56,264 bases of DNA from Pseudomonadota bacterium. GTDB taxonomy: Bacteria; Pseudomonadota; Alphaproteobacteria; Acetobacterales; Acetobacteraceae. Below the pieces are notes generated by a model. It did no database searches and had not been told where the DNA came from. It saw only the letters and a program-made list of their open reading frames with translations. Positions 9,276 through 17,634 of this stretch are shown piece after piece. The position numbers and the translations under genes are program-made. The stretch lies in contig JAJZFA010000012.1 of NCBI GenBank assembly GCA_021805565.1, positions 1-56,264 on the forward strand. Direction: 5' to 3'. Numbering within the stretch: position 1 is the first letter of the stretch; each line of letters opens with the position of its first letter.

Positions 9276-9339
9276 TTGTGGCCGCCGCACGACACGAAAT
9301 CCGCTGGCACCGACATGTCTATGCCGGCGTCACAGATGG

Positions 9340-9358
9340 TTAACCAGAATGTGGTTAA
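9340..9358. promoter_or_regulatory. Inverted repeat TTAACCA-N5-TGGTTAA upstream of pdhA
   Basis: Perfect 7-bp arms separated by GAATG, 115 bp before the pdhA start codon. The dimensions (19 bp, two-fold symmetry) suit a dimeric repressor or activator. It does not match the E. coli PdhR box (ATTGGTNNNACCAAT) exactly but has a similar TGGT/ACCA core in inverted order. Confidence 0.4.
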
Positions 9359-9473
9359 TATGGTCTATTGCGTTGCACCATCTAGCTTTTTCGTCTTGAA
9401 ATGCTTGCCGGACGCGCCGCTATGCCGCTAGTCACCGGTCTGCGGGACCAGCACCGGAGCGGGAGACGTCGAA

Positions 9474-10484
9474 ATGCCACAAGCGACCGAGGCGAAAAAA
9501 CGGACGAAGACCAAAGGGAAAGCCGTTGACCGGGACACGCTGATGAAAGCGTATCGCTCTATGTTGCTGATCCGGCGGTTCGAGGAAAAGGCCGGCCAGC
9601 TCTACGGCATGGGTCTGGTTGGCGGGTTCTGCCACCTTTATATCGGCCAGGAAGCCGTCGTTGTCGGTATGCAACTGGCGCTGAGCGATGGCGACGAGGT
9701 CATTACGTCTTATCGCGATCATGGCCATATGCTGGCGACCGGCATGGAAGCCCGCGGCGTGATGGCCGAATTGACCGGCCGATCCGGCGGCTATTCGCAT
9801 GGCAAGGGCGGGTCCATGCACATGTTCAGCAAGGAGAAGAACTTCTTCGGCGGCCATGGCATCGTCGGCGCACAGGTCAGTATCGGCACGGGTCTGGCGT
9901 TCAGCAACCAGTACCGCGGCAACGACCGCGTTTCGATTACCTATTTCGGGGAAGGCGCGTCCAACCAGGGTCAGGTGTTCGAAAGCTTCAATCTCGCGGC
10001 GCTGATGAAGCTGCCGGTCGTGTTTGTGATCGAGAACAATAAGTACGGTATGGGGACCTCGGTGGAGCGCGCTTCGGCTAGCCACGATCTGTCGCTGAAT
10101 GGCGCGCCATGGGGCATCGCCGGGGCCCAGGTCGATGGGATGGATGTGCTTGCGGTCAAGGAAGCGGCGGATACGGCGGTCGCCGCATGCCGCGCTGGCA
10201 AGGGACCGTATCTGCTGGAAGTGAAGACATACCGATATCGCGGGCATTCCATGTCCGATCCGGCAAAATACCGCACGCGCGAGGAAGTGCAGATGATGCG
10301 CACTCAGCACGACTGCATCGAGAATGTCCGCCACCGGCTGGAGGCGCTGGACGTAGAGGAAAAGACCTTCAAAGCGATCGACGACGAGATCAAGGCCGTC
10401 GTTCAGGATGCCGCCGATTTCGCGCAAAGCAGCCCCGAACCGGAATTGTCAGAACTCTACACTGACGTGATGCTGGAGGCCTGA
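9474..10484 (+). CDS. pdhA: Pyruvate dehydrogenase E1, alpha subunit
   Basis: 336-aa alpha subunit of the thiamine-diphosphate-dependent E1, which decarboxylates pyruvate and passes the acetyl group to lipoyl domains. It has the E1-alpha motifs: HLYIGQEAVVVG, the SHGKGGSMHMFS active-site loop, and the ThDP/Mg-binding GEGASNQGQVFESFN followed by VIENNKYGMGT. The phosphorylation-loop equivalent YRYRGHSMSDPAKYRTREEV is present. First gene of the operon pdhA-pdhB-pdhC-GNAT-lpd, with a GGAG 9 nt before the ATG; pdhB follows 3 nt after its stop codon. Confidence 0.97.
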   Translation: MPQATEAKKRTKTKGKAVDRDTLMKAYRSMLLIRRFEEKAGQLYGMGLVGGFCHLYIGQEAVVVGMQLALSDGDEVITSYRDHGHMLATGMEARGVMAELTGRSGGYSHGKGGSMHMFSKEKNFFGGHGIVGAQVSIGTGLAFSNQYRGNDRVSITYFGEGASNQGQVFESFNLAALMKLPVVFVIENNKYGMGTSVERASASHDLSLNGAPWGIAGAQVDGMDVLAVKEAADTAVAACRAGKGPYLLEVKTYRYRGHSMSDPAKYRTREEVQMMRTQHDCIENVRHRLEALDVEEKTFKAIDDEIKAVVQDAADFAQSSPEPELSELYTDVMLEA

Positions 10485-10487
10485 GCG

Positions 10488-11831
10488 ATGGCGACCGAAA
10501 TTCTGATGCCCGCTCTGTCTCCCACCATGACCGAGGGCAAGCTGGCGCGCTGGCTGAAAGCCGTCGGCGACGACGTGCGCGCCGGCGACGTGATCGCCGA
10601 AATCGAAACCGACAAGGCGACCATGGAGGTCGAGGCTGTCGATGAAGGCAAGCTGGCCCGCATCCTGGTGGACGAAGGCACCGAGGGCGTCGCGGTGAAT
10701 ACGCCGATCGCGGTCCTCAGCGCGAATGGCGAGGATGTGACGGCGGAGCCGGTTCGGCCGCTAAAGGCCCCGTCCGCACCGGAACCGATCGCGGAACCTG
10801 TCGCCAAAGCCCCCCCCGCGGCAGCGGCGACCGCGCCCGAGAAGGATTGGGGGCCAACAAAGCCGACCACGGTGCGCGAAGCGTTGCGCGATGCGATGCA
10901 GTTGGAAATGCGGCGCGACGGCGATGTGTTTCTGATCGGCGAGGAAGTCGCGCAGTATCAGGGCGCTTACAAGATCAGCCAGGGACTGCTGGATGAATTC
11001 GGGCCGAAACGGGTGATCGACACGCCGATTACCGAACACGGTTTCACCGGTATGGCGGTCGGCGCGGCGCTGAACGGCCTACGGCCGATCGTGGAGTTCA
11101 TGACCTTCAACTTCGCCATGCAAGCGATGGACCACATTATCAATTCGGCGGCGAAGACGCTGTACATGTCCGGCGGTCAGATGGGCTGCCCGATCGTGTT
11201 CCGCGGGCCGAACGGCGCGGCGTCCCGCGTCGGCGCGCAGCATTCGCAGTGCTATGCAAGCTGGTACGCGCATGTGCCGGGACTGAAAGTGGTGGCGCCG
11301 TGGTCGTCGGCCGATGCCAAGGGGCTGTTACGGGCGGCGATCCGCGACCCGAACCCGGTGATCGTGCTGGAAAACGAAATGCTGTACGGGCAGACGTTCG
11401 ATTGCCCAGTGGATGAGGATTTCATCCTGCCGATCGGCAAGGCGAAGATCGAGCGCACCGGCAAACACGTTACGTTGGTGGCGTTCAGCATCATGGTCGG
11501 CGTCGCGCTGAAGGCGGCGGAGATACTGGCGGAACAAGGCATCGAAGCCGAGGTCGTCAACCTGCGCAGCCTGCGGCCATTGGATACCGCGACGGTGGTC
11601 GAAAGCGTGAAGAAGACCAGCCGGCTGGTGACGGTGGAGGAAGGCTGGCCGTTCGCCGGGATTGGTGCCGAGGTCGCGATGCAAATCATGGAACATGTGT
11701 TCGACTGGCTGGATGCGCCGCCGATGCGGGTACATGGGGTCGATGTACCCCTTCCCTACGCCGCGAATTTGGAGAAACTCGCGCTGCCGCAGCCCGATTT
11801 GGTGGTCGCGGCAGTGAAGAAGATCGTCTGA
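10488..11831 (+). CDS. pdhB: Pyruvate dehydrogenase E1, beta subunit with N-terminal lipoyl domain
   Basis: 447 aa. Residues 1-80 form a biotinyl/lipoyl domain with lipoylated Lys43 in the motif [10 protein letters not shown]. An Ala/Pro-rich linker spans about 85-120, and the rest is the E1-beta transketolase-type domain ([13 protein letters not shown], then [15 protein letters not shown]). A lipoyl domain fused to E1-beta is known in alphaproteobacteria and doubles the number of lipoyl arms in the complex. GGAGG 9 nt upstream overlaps the end of pdhA. The lipoyl-coding DNA is nearly identical to that in pdhC (45 bp with one mismatch). Confidence 0.97.
   Translation: MATEILMPALSPTMTEGKLARWLKAVGDDVRAGDVIAEIETDKATMEVEAVDEGKLARILVDEGTEGVAVNTPIAVLSANGEDVTAEPVRPLKAPSAPEPIAEPVAKAPPAAAATAPEKDWGPTKPTTVREALRDAMQLEMRRDGDVFLIGEEVAQYQGAYKISQGLLDEFGPKRVIDTPITEHGFTGMAVGAALNGLRPIVEFMTFNFAMQAMDHIINSAAKTLYMSGGQMGCPIVFRGPNGAASRVGAQHSQCYASWYAHVPGLKVVAPWSSADAKGLLRAAIRDPNPVIVLENEMLYGQTFDCPVDEDFILPIGKAKIERTGKHVTLVAFSIMVGVALKAAEILAEQGIEAEVVNLRSLRPLDTATVVESVKKTSRLVTVEEGWPFAGIGAEVAMQIMEHVFDWLDAPPMRVHGVDVPLPYAANLEKLALPQPDLVVAAVKKIV
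10605..10649 (+). repeat. 45-bp direct repeat, copy 1 (pdhB lipoyl domain)
   Basis: The DNA coding for residues around lipoyl Lys43 is repeated at 11965-12009 in pdhC with a single mismatch (T at 10636, G in the other copy). Such identity at synonymous positions suggests recent duplication or gene conversion between the two lipoyl domains. Confidence 0.85.
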
Positions 11832-11847
11832 GCAGGGGGGTTCGACC

Positions 11848-13155
11848 ATGGCGACCAATATCTTGATGCCGGCACTGAGCCCGACAATGACCGAGGGCAC
11901 CCTGGCTCGGTGGTTGAAGAAGGAAGGCGACCCGGTCAAGGCGGGCGATGTCATCGCCGAGATAGAAACCGACAAGGCGACCATGGAGGTCGAGGCGGTC
12001 GATGAAGGCGTGCTGGGCAAGATACTGGTCGCGGATGGGACAGCGAATGTGGCGGTGAACGCACCGATCGCCGTGCTGGTGGATGCCGGGGAGGCGATAC
12101 CGAGCGGGGCGGCGGCTAAGGCGGCTTCCGGTTCGGTTGCCGTTGCGCCGGCCCCAGCGGCTGGATCGGCGGCAACACCGGTTGCGACACCGAAGCCCGC
12201 GCCGGTCGCGAATGGACAGGCCGGGGCAGCGGCCGAACGAATTTTCGCCTCGCCGCTGGCGCGCCGGATGGCATCTCAGGCCGGCATCGATCTGTCCGGA
12301 TTGAAGGGCAGCGGCCCGAACGGGCGGATCGTGCGTGCGGATATCGATGCGGTTCGGACTGGCGTTGCCAGCCCAGCGGTTGCGGCTCAGGAAGTGGCAG
12401 CCCCGGTTGCAGCCATCCCGGTGGCCAGGGCACCCGCTCCGGCGATAACCGCACCGCATACGCTGGTACCGCACAGTTCCATGCGTAAAGTCATTGCCCG
12501 GCGACTGACTGAAGCGCGCCAGACAATTCCGCAATTCTACGTGTCGATGGATATCGAGATCGATGCCATGAGCGCGCTGCTGGCGACACTGAACGCAAAG
12601 TCCCCGCCGAAGGACGCACCGGGTTCGTATCTGGTGACGATTAACGACATGGTGATCAAGGCGGCGGCGGCAACGCTTCGCAAGGTACCGGCGGTGAACG
12701 CGAGTTGGACCGACGATGCCATGGTGCTGTACCACGATGTCGATATCAGCGTGGCCGTTTCAATCCCGGATGGGCTGATCACACCGATCATTCGCCATGC
12801 TGATCATAAAGGGCTTGCTTCGATCAGTCGCGAAATGAAAGACCTGGCCGGACGCGCCCGCGCTGGCAAGTTGAAACCGGCGGAATACCAGGGTGGCGGC
12901 TTCTCCATTTCCAACATGGGGATGTTCGGGGTGTCGGCGTTCACCGCGATCGTCAATCCGCCGCAAGCCGCGATTTTGGCGGTCGCGGCGGGCAAGAAAC
13001 GACCGGTTGTGAATGCCGCCGGCGAACTGGCGGTCGCCACGGTGATGACCTGCACACTGTCCGTCGATCACCGCATCGCCGACGGCGCGCTGGGTGCGAA
13101 CTGGATGCGGACGTTCAAACAGACGATCGAGGATCCGCTGAGTTTGTTGCTGTAG
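11848..13155 (+). CDS. pdhC: Pyruvate dehydrogenase E2, dihydrolipoamide acetyltransferase
   Basis: 435-aa core enzyme of the complex; transfers acetyl from lipoamide to CoA. One lipoyl domain (Lys43 in ETDKATME) is followed by an Ala/Pro linker. A peripheral subunit-binding domain at about 131-165 ([20 protein letters not shown]) binds E1/E3. The C-terminal catalytic trimer domain ends with the H-x-x-x-D-G active-site motif ([15 protein letters not shown]). The gene begins 16 nt after pdhB with a strong G-rich Shine-Dalgarno. Confidence 0.97.
   Translation: MATNILMPALSPTMTEGTLARWLKKEGDPVKAGDVIAEIETDKATMEVEAVDEGVLGKILVADGTANVAVNAPIAVLVDAGEAIPSGAAAKAASGSVAVAPAPAAGSAATPVATPKPAPVANGQAGAAAERIFASPLARRMASQAGIDLSGLKGSGPNGRIVRADIDAVRTGVASPAVAAQEVAAPVAAIPVARAPAPAITAPHTLVPHSSMRKVIARRLTEARQTIPQFYVSMDIEIDAMSALLATLNAKSPPKDAPGSYLVTINDMVIKAAAATLRKVPAVNASWTDDAMVLYHDVDISVAVSIPDGLITPIIRHADHKGLASISREMKDLAGRARAGKLKPAEYQGGGFSISNMGMFGVSAFTAIVNPPQAAILAVAAGKKRPVVNAAGELAVATVMTCTLSVDHRIADGALGANWMRTFKQTIEDPLSLLL
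11965..12009 (+). repeat. 45-bp direct repeat, copy 2 (pdhC lipoyl domain)
   Basis: Second copy of the lipoyl-domain repeat described at 10605-10649; 44 of 45 bases match over 1.36 kb distance. Confidence 0.85.
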
Positions 13156-13197
13156 GGTGCTGCAATGGCCGGGGCCGGCATCTTTCCTGGATACGAT

Positions 13198-13214
13198 GGA
13201 AACCCGAGGTTTCC
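13198..13214 (+). other. Hairpin between pdhC and the acetyltransferase gene
   Basis: GGAAACC-CGA-GGTTTCC, a perfect 7-bp stem with a 3-nt loop, 43 bp after the pdhC stop. There is no T-tract, so it is not a typical intrinsic terminator. It could stabilise the upstream pdhABC mRNA or reduce read-through to the acetyltransferase gene and lpd. Confidence 0.4.
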
Positions 13215-13225
13215 CAGACGCGGTT

Positions 13226-13234
13226 TGTTATAAT
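13226..13234 (+). promoter_or_regulatory. Perfect extended -10 element (TGTTATAAT)
   Basis: TG-N-TATAAT at 13226-13234 is an ideal extended -10 hexamer, ending 1 nt before the ATG of the acetyltransferase gene. Transcription from it would start about 5 nt inside that gene, so it would serve lpd rather than the acetyltransferase. It may be fortuitous. Confidence 0.3.
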
Positions 13235-13235
13235 C

Positions 13236-13730
13236 ATGACCGCACCGTTCACTATCCGCGGCGCTCGCCCGTCCGACACGCCGGCCATTCTGCGCCTGCT
13301 ACGCGGATTGGCCGAATACGAACATCTCGCCCAAGAAGTTACCGCCTCGGAAACCGGCCTGCACGACGCCCTGTTCGCGCCGCATCCGCGCATTCAGGCA
13401 ATCGTGGCATCGATCGGTAACGAATCCGTTGGGCTGGCGCTTTACTACTACACATTCAGCACCTTTAAGCTGTGCCCGAACCTTTTCCTTGAAGATCTGT
13501 TCGTCGAATCCCGGCACCGGGGCAGCGGAATCGGGCTTGCGCTGATGCGGCACCTCGCACAGTGCGCTGTCAGCGAAAGATGCGCCCGTATGGAATGGCG
13601 TGTGCTGAACTGGAACCAGCCTTCGATCGATTTCTACCGGCGGATCGGTTCCAGACCGATCGAGGGCTGGCATACGCGGCAACTGGGGGGCGACGCACTT
13701 GCTGCCCTGGCGGAAGGGAACCTCTCATGA
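13236..13730 (+). CDS. GNAT-family N-acetyltransferase in the pdh operon
   Basis: 164-aa GCN5-related acetyltransferase of the spermidine/diamine acetyltransferase-like type. The acetyl-CoA-binding motif A is RHRGSGIGLALM at about 91-102, preceded by LFLEDLFVES; motif B appears as WNQPSIDFYRRIG. The substrate is unknown. The gene lies between pdhC and lpd and overlaps lpd by 4 bp (ATGA), so it is translationally coupled to E3 of a complex that makes its cosubstrate acetyl-CoA. No Shine-Dalgarno is visible before its ATG; the start fits the domain start (TIRGARPSD). Confidence 0.88.
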   Translation: MTAPFTIRGARPSDTPAILRLLRGLAEYEHLAQEVTASETGLHDALFAPHPRIQAIVASIGNESVGLALYYYTFSTFKLCPNLFLEDLFVESRHRGSGIGLALMRHLAQCAVSERCARMEWRVLNWNQPSIDFYRRIGSRPIEGWHTRQLGGDALAALAEGNLS

Positions 13731-15127
13731 CTGACGAAACATTCGACTTGATCGTCCTCGGCGGCGGCCCCGGCGGCTACGTCGCGGCAATCCGGGCGGC
13801 GCAGCTTGGAATGAAAGCCGCCGTTGTCGAAAGGGAAAATCTGGGCGGCATTTGCCTGAACTGGGGCTGCATCCCAACCAAGGCCCTGCTACGCACCAGC
13901 GAGATCAACCATCTGCTGCATCATTTGCCGGACTTCGGGTTCGAAGCGGTCAAACCGGTCTTCGACATCGGCAAAGTGGTGAAGCGTTCCCGCGCCGTGG
14001 CCAAGCAACTATCATCGGGCGTCGCCCATCTGCTGCGCAAGAACAAAGTAGCCGTTTTCGATGGGGCCGGAAAACTGAACGGCAAGCAGACGGTGTCGGT
14101 CGTCAAAGACGGCAAAGACGTTGCCACCCTGAAAGCCCCGCACATCGTCCTCGCCACCGGGGCTCGCGCCCGGCAACTTCCCGGTATCGAAGCCGACGGA
14201 AAACTGATCTGGTCTTACCGCGAGGCCATGGTCCCCACCATGTTCCCGAAATCGCTGCTGGTCATCGGGTCCGGCGCGATCGGCATCGAGTTCGCCAGCT
14301 TCTACCTCAACATGGGCGCCGATGTAACCGTCGTGGAAGTATTGCCGCGCATCCTGGCTGTGGAGGACGAGGAAATCTCGGCGTTCGCGCACAAGGCGTT
14401 CGAAAAGCAGGGCATGAAGATACTGGTCAACGCAAACGTTAAAAGCGTCAGGAAAGCCGCCAACAGCGTTACGGTCACGGTTGAATCCGGCGGCAAAAGC
14501 CGGGACATCGTGGTCGATCGGGTGATCTCGGCGGTCGGTATCGCCGGCAACGTGGAAGACATCGGCCTGGAAGGTACGGGCGTAAAAGTCGATCGCGGAC
14601 ACGTCGTCATCGACGAATTCTGCCGCACCGGAGAACCGGGCGTCTATGCGATCGGCGATCTCGCCGGGCCGCCCTGGCTCGCGCACAAGGCCAGCCATGA
14701 AGGCGTTATCTGCGTGGAGAAAATCGCCGGGATGAAAGATGTGCATCCCCTGGATGTGCTAAACATTCCGGGCTGTACCTATTGCCGCCCGCAAGTCGCG
14801 TCGGTCGGGCTGACGGAAGCCAAGGCCAAGGCCGCCGGGCACGACATTAAGGTCGGCCGCTTTCCATTCATCGGCAACGGCAAAGCCATCGCGATGGGGG
14901 AACCGGAAGGTCTCGTCAAAACCATCTTCGACGCCAAAACCGGCGCACTGCTTGGTGCTCACATGATCGGCGCCGAGGTCACGGAAATGATCCAGGGCTA
15001 TACCATCGCCCGCACACTGGAAACCACCGAAGCCGAACTAATGCACACAGTCTTTCCGCATCCGACTGTCAGCGAAACGATGCACGAATCGGTTTTGGAC
15101 GCCTATAAACGGGCAATTCATTTTTAG
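13727..15127 (+). CDS. lpd: Dihydrolipoyl dehydrogenase (E3)
   Basis: 466-aa FAD disulfide oxidoreductase that reoxidises dihydrolipoamide with NAD. FAD-binding motif GGGPGGYVAAIRAAQ; redox-active disulfide GGICLNWGCIPTK; NAD-binding GSGAIGIEFASFY; C-terminal catalytic His-Glu pair in HTVFPHPTVSETMHE. Length is normal. The start at 13727 overlaps the acetyltransferase stop (ATGA) and follows an AAGGGAA ribosome-binding site. Last gene of the pdh operon; it may also serve other 2-oxoacid complexes. Confidence 0.97.
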   Translation: MTDETFDLIVLGGGPGGYVAAIRAAQLGMKAAVVERENLGGICLNWGCIPTKALLRTSEINHLLHHLPDFGFEAVKPVFDIGKVVKRSRAVAKQLSSGVAHLLRKNKVAVFDGAGKLNGKQTVSVVKDGKDVATLKAPHIVLATGARARQLPGIEADGKLIWSYREAMVPTMFPKSLLVIGSGAIGIEFASFYLNMGADVTVVEVLPRILAVEDEEISAFAHKAFEKQGMKILVNANVKSVRKAANSVTVTVESGGKSRDIVVDRVISAVGIAGNVEDIGLEGTGVKVDRGHVVIDEFCRTGEPGVYAIGDLAGPPWLAHKASHEGVICVEKIAGMKDVHPLDVLNIPGCTYCRPQVASVGLTEAKAKAAGHDIKVGRFPFIGNGKAIAMGEPEGLVKTIFDAKTGALLGAHMIGAEVTEMIQGYTIARTLETTEAELMHTVFPHPTVSETMHESVLDAYKRAIHF

Positions 15128-15193
15128 CCGCGGGCCTTTCCCAACGCCGCCATTTCGCGCCATGATCGGGCTTGCCGACAGAAGGCTCCGGCC

Positions 15194-16458
15194 ATGGACG
15201 CGCCATCGATGGAATACGCGTTGCGGGATAAAGTGGCCGATATCCTCGATCGCCGCGCCGCTTGCGGGGAATGCGCCGCGATTTGTCCGATGCCTGCCCC
15301 CGCCGGGTTGGACACCGTCGCGCCTACAGCCCTGACCGCAGGCATCCTGACGCTGCTGCGCGGGGGCGTTCACGCGCAGGCCAGCCGATGGGCCGCGGTC
15401 TGCTCCGGCAGCGGTCACTGCATTCCGGTGTGCCAACAGGGCGTGAACCCCCGGCTGATGCTCGCGCTCGCCCGCGCAAGCGAACTCGGCCAGGAAACCC
15501 CGGCCGTCCGGCGGCAAACCGGCTTCACCCGCTTCGGTGCCATGACCAGGGGCGTCCGGGTCCTGTCGCGCCTGCAACTGCCGCCGGCGACGAAGAGGAA
15601 CCCAATCCAGAGGTGGTTTTCTACACCGGCTGCAACGTCCTGAAGACGCCGCATATCGCCCTGCTCGCGCTCGACATCATGGACGCGATGGGCATCCGCT
15701 ATCGCGTCATGGGCGGTCCGTCGGCCTGCTGCGGCGTGCTGCAATTCGGCCCGGGCGACCTGGCGACATCCGGCCGCGTCGCCTGGCGCACCATCGATCG
15801 CCTGACCGCGGCCGCTCCCCGGGCGCTGTCCTGGTGTCCGACGTGCCAGGTACAACTGACCGAAATCGCCGCCCCCGCCGGACAATCCAGCCTGGATATG
15901 ACACCGTTCGTCCGCTTTCTCGCGGAACGGCTGGATACGCTCCGGCCGCTGCTGACAAACCGGGTGGAAAAACGCGTCGGCCTGCACGAACATCCGGGCA
16001 ACCGGGGCGTGCCGGAGGCGGCGCGTTCGATCCTGAGCGCCATTCCCGGCCTGGATTTCGTCGATTTACAGCAACCCCAGGTCGGCTATATGTGCAATAA
16101 ACTCGCCCCGTTGCCGGGTTTCAAGCAGGATCTGCACCGCAACCAGCTTCAGGCCGCCGCCGATGCCAATGTCGGCACCCTGGCCGGCATCTATCACGCC
16201 TGCCACCGCGAGCTGTGCAGCCACGAACGGGACTGGCCATTCGAAGTGGTCAATTTCCTGGAACTGGTGGGCGAAAGCATGGGCCTGCGGCGGCCGGACG
16301 TGTTTAAGCGCCTGAAGATCATGCAGGATGCCGATGCGATCCTGCGGGACTCCGCGGGCCGCATCGCGCTGAACGGCCTGAACCTCGATGAGGCCCGCGA
16401 CGTAATCCTGCGCGACATGCTACAGGAACAACCGCTGGCTTTGGCGGGCAACTCATAA
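15194..16458 (+). pseudogene. Heterodisulfide-reductase-like Fe-S protein, frameshifted
   Basis: Two frames together encode one ~420-aa protein. The first frame (from the ATG at 15194) gives an HdrC/ferredoxin-like part with CGECAAICP and a second cluster site CSGSGHCIPVC, then LMLALARASELGQE. Between about 15575 and 15600 the homology moves to the -1 frame, which supplies an HdrB-like cysteine-rich (CCG) domain: YTGCNV, ACCGVL, SWCPTCQ, followed by a degenerate second half (YMCNK, ACHRELC). No slippery heptamer is present, so a 1-bp deletion or sequencing error is likelier than programmed frameshifting. The second ferredoxin-like site has Ser where a ligand Cys is usual. Such proteins pass electrons between Fe-S centres; the partner is unknown. 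The gene starts 66 bp after lpd. Confidence 0.75.
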
Positions 16459-16470
16459 ACGGAGGATATC

Positions 16471-17634
16471 GTGATCGGTACCGGCAAGATCGCGGAACCG
16501 CTCCGCCGGGCGACCGAATCGGGCGATCTGCCCGGCGTCGTCGCCACCGCCGCCACACGGGACGGCGTAATTTTCGAAGGCGCCTTCGGAACGCGCGACA
16601 TGGCAACCGGGACGCCGATGACGACCGATACCGTCGTATGGATAGCCTCGATGACCAAGGCGATCACCGGCGCCTGCACGATGCAGCTTGTGGAGCGTGG
16701 CAAATTATCGCTGGATGGCGATATCGCCGCGGTCCTGCCGGAACTTTCCCAGATTCAGGTTTTGGATGGATTTGCCGCCGACGGCACCCCGAAGCTGCGG
16801 GCGCCGAAACGCGCGATGACCTTGCGGCAATTGCTGACCCATACATCCGGCCACGCTTACGATATGTGGAACGCCGACATCGGCGCTTACATGCGGGCCA
16901 CCGGCACGCCCGGCATTACGTCCTGCAAGAACGCCGCGTTGTCGCTGCCGCTCGCGTCCGATCCGGGCGAGACATGGCAATATGGCATCGGCATCGACTG
17001 GGCCGGCAAGGCGGTCGAAGCCGTCACCGGCCAAACCCTTGCCCGCTACATGCAAGACAACATCCTCCTGCCGCTCGGTATGACCGACACGGGCTTCAAA
17101 ATCGGCGAGGAACAACGCCGGCGACTGGCGAAAATCCACGCCAGGACGCCGGACGGCCTGGTTCCGATCGATCTGGAAATCCCGCAGGAGCCGGAGTTCC
17201 ACATGGGCGGCGGCGGACTGTACGGAACGGCCGGGGATTACCTGAAATTCGCCCAAATGATCCTGCACGATGGCACGTTCAACGGTGCCCGGGTGCTGCG
17301 GCCAGAGACGGTGGCGCTTATGTCGGCCAACGCGATGGGGGCGCTTAGCTGCAATCCGATGGAGTCCGCCAAGCCAGGATCCACCAACGATGTCGATTAT
17401 CTGGCCGGCATGAAATGGGGCCTCAGCTTCCTGATCAATCCCGAACCGTTGCCGACCGGCCGTTCGGCGGGCAGCCTAGCTTGGGCGGGCCTGGCCAATT
17501 CCTATTACTGGATCGACCGGACGCGCGGCGTGGCCGGCGTCTATGCCACGCAGGTTCTGCCGTTCTTCGACCAGAAGGCGGTCGCGGCGTTCGACGCGTT
17601 CGAAACCGCAGTCTATCGGGCAGTCGGGGCGTAA
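16471..17634 (+). CDS. Serine hydrolase, beta-lactamase/esterase class C fold
   Basis: 387-aa protein of the penicillin-binding-protein-like family (PF00144). The nucleophile motif is S60-M-T-K63 (WIASMTKAITG). A tyrosine motif WQYGIGIDW around 170 takes the place of Y-x-N, and GGGGLYGTAGDYLKFAQM lies downstream. This pattern is common in class C-like esterases and D-aminopeptidases rather than true resistance enzymes. There is no signal peptide, which suggests a cytoplasmic esterase. GTG start at 16471 with GGAGG 6 nt upstream. The 3' end overlaps the convergent MFS gene by 22 bp. Confidence 0.9.
   Translation: MIGTGKIAEPLRRATESGDLPGVVATAATRDGVIFEGAFGTRDMATGTPMTTDTVVWIASMTKAITGACTMQLVERGKLSLDGDIAAVLPELSQIQVLDGFAADGTPKLRAPKRAMTLRQLLTHTSGHAYDMWNADIGAYMRATGTPGITSCKNAALSLPLASDPGETWQYGIGIDWAGKAVEAVTGQTLARYMQDNILLPLGMTDTGFKIGEEQRRRLAKIHARTPDGLVPIDLEIPQEPEFHMGGGGLYGTAGDYLKFAQMILHDGTFNGARVLRPETVALMSANAMGALSCNPMESAKPGSTNDVDYLAGMKWGLSFLINPEPLPTGRSAGSLAWAGLANSYYWIDRTRGVAGVYATQVLPFFDQKAVAAFDAFETAVYRAVGA

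Larger units (their letters stand above)
8995..9473. other. Non-coding region upstream of the pdh operon
   Basis: 479 bp without a convincing gene. Short open frames here resemble nothing and have no ribosome-binding sites. The right half is noticeably more AT-rich and contains two inverted repeats (9260-9275 and 9340-9358, listed separately). It should hold the promoter and operators of pdhA; I could not pick a confident -35/-10 pair. Confidence 0.6.

Noticed and set aside
8963-9290. Small minus-strand open frames in the gap before pdhA
   Set aside because: No ribosome-binding site, no family resemblance, and Arg-rich random-like composition.
15560-15610. Programmed -1 ribosomal frameshift in the Fe-S gene
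   Set aside because: No X-XXY-YYZ slippery heptamer at the frame change; an indel or sequencing error is simpler.
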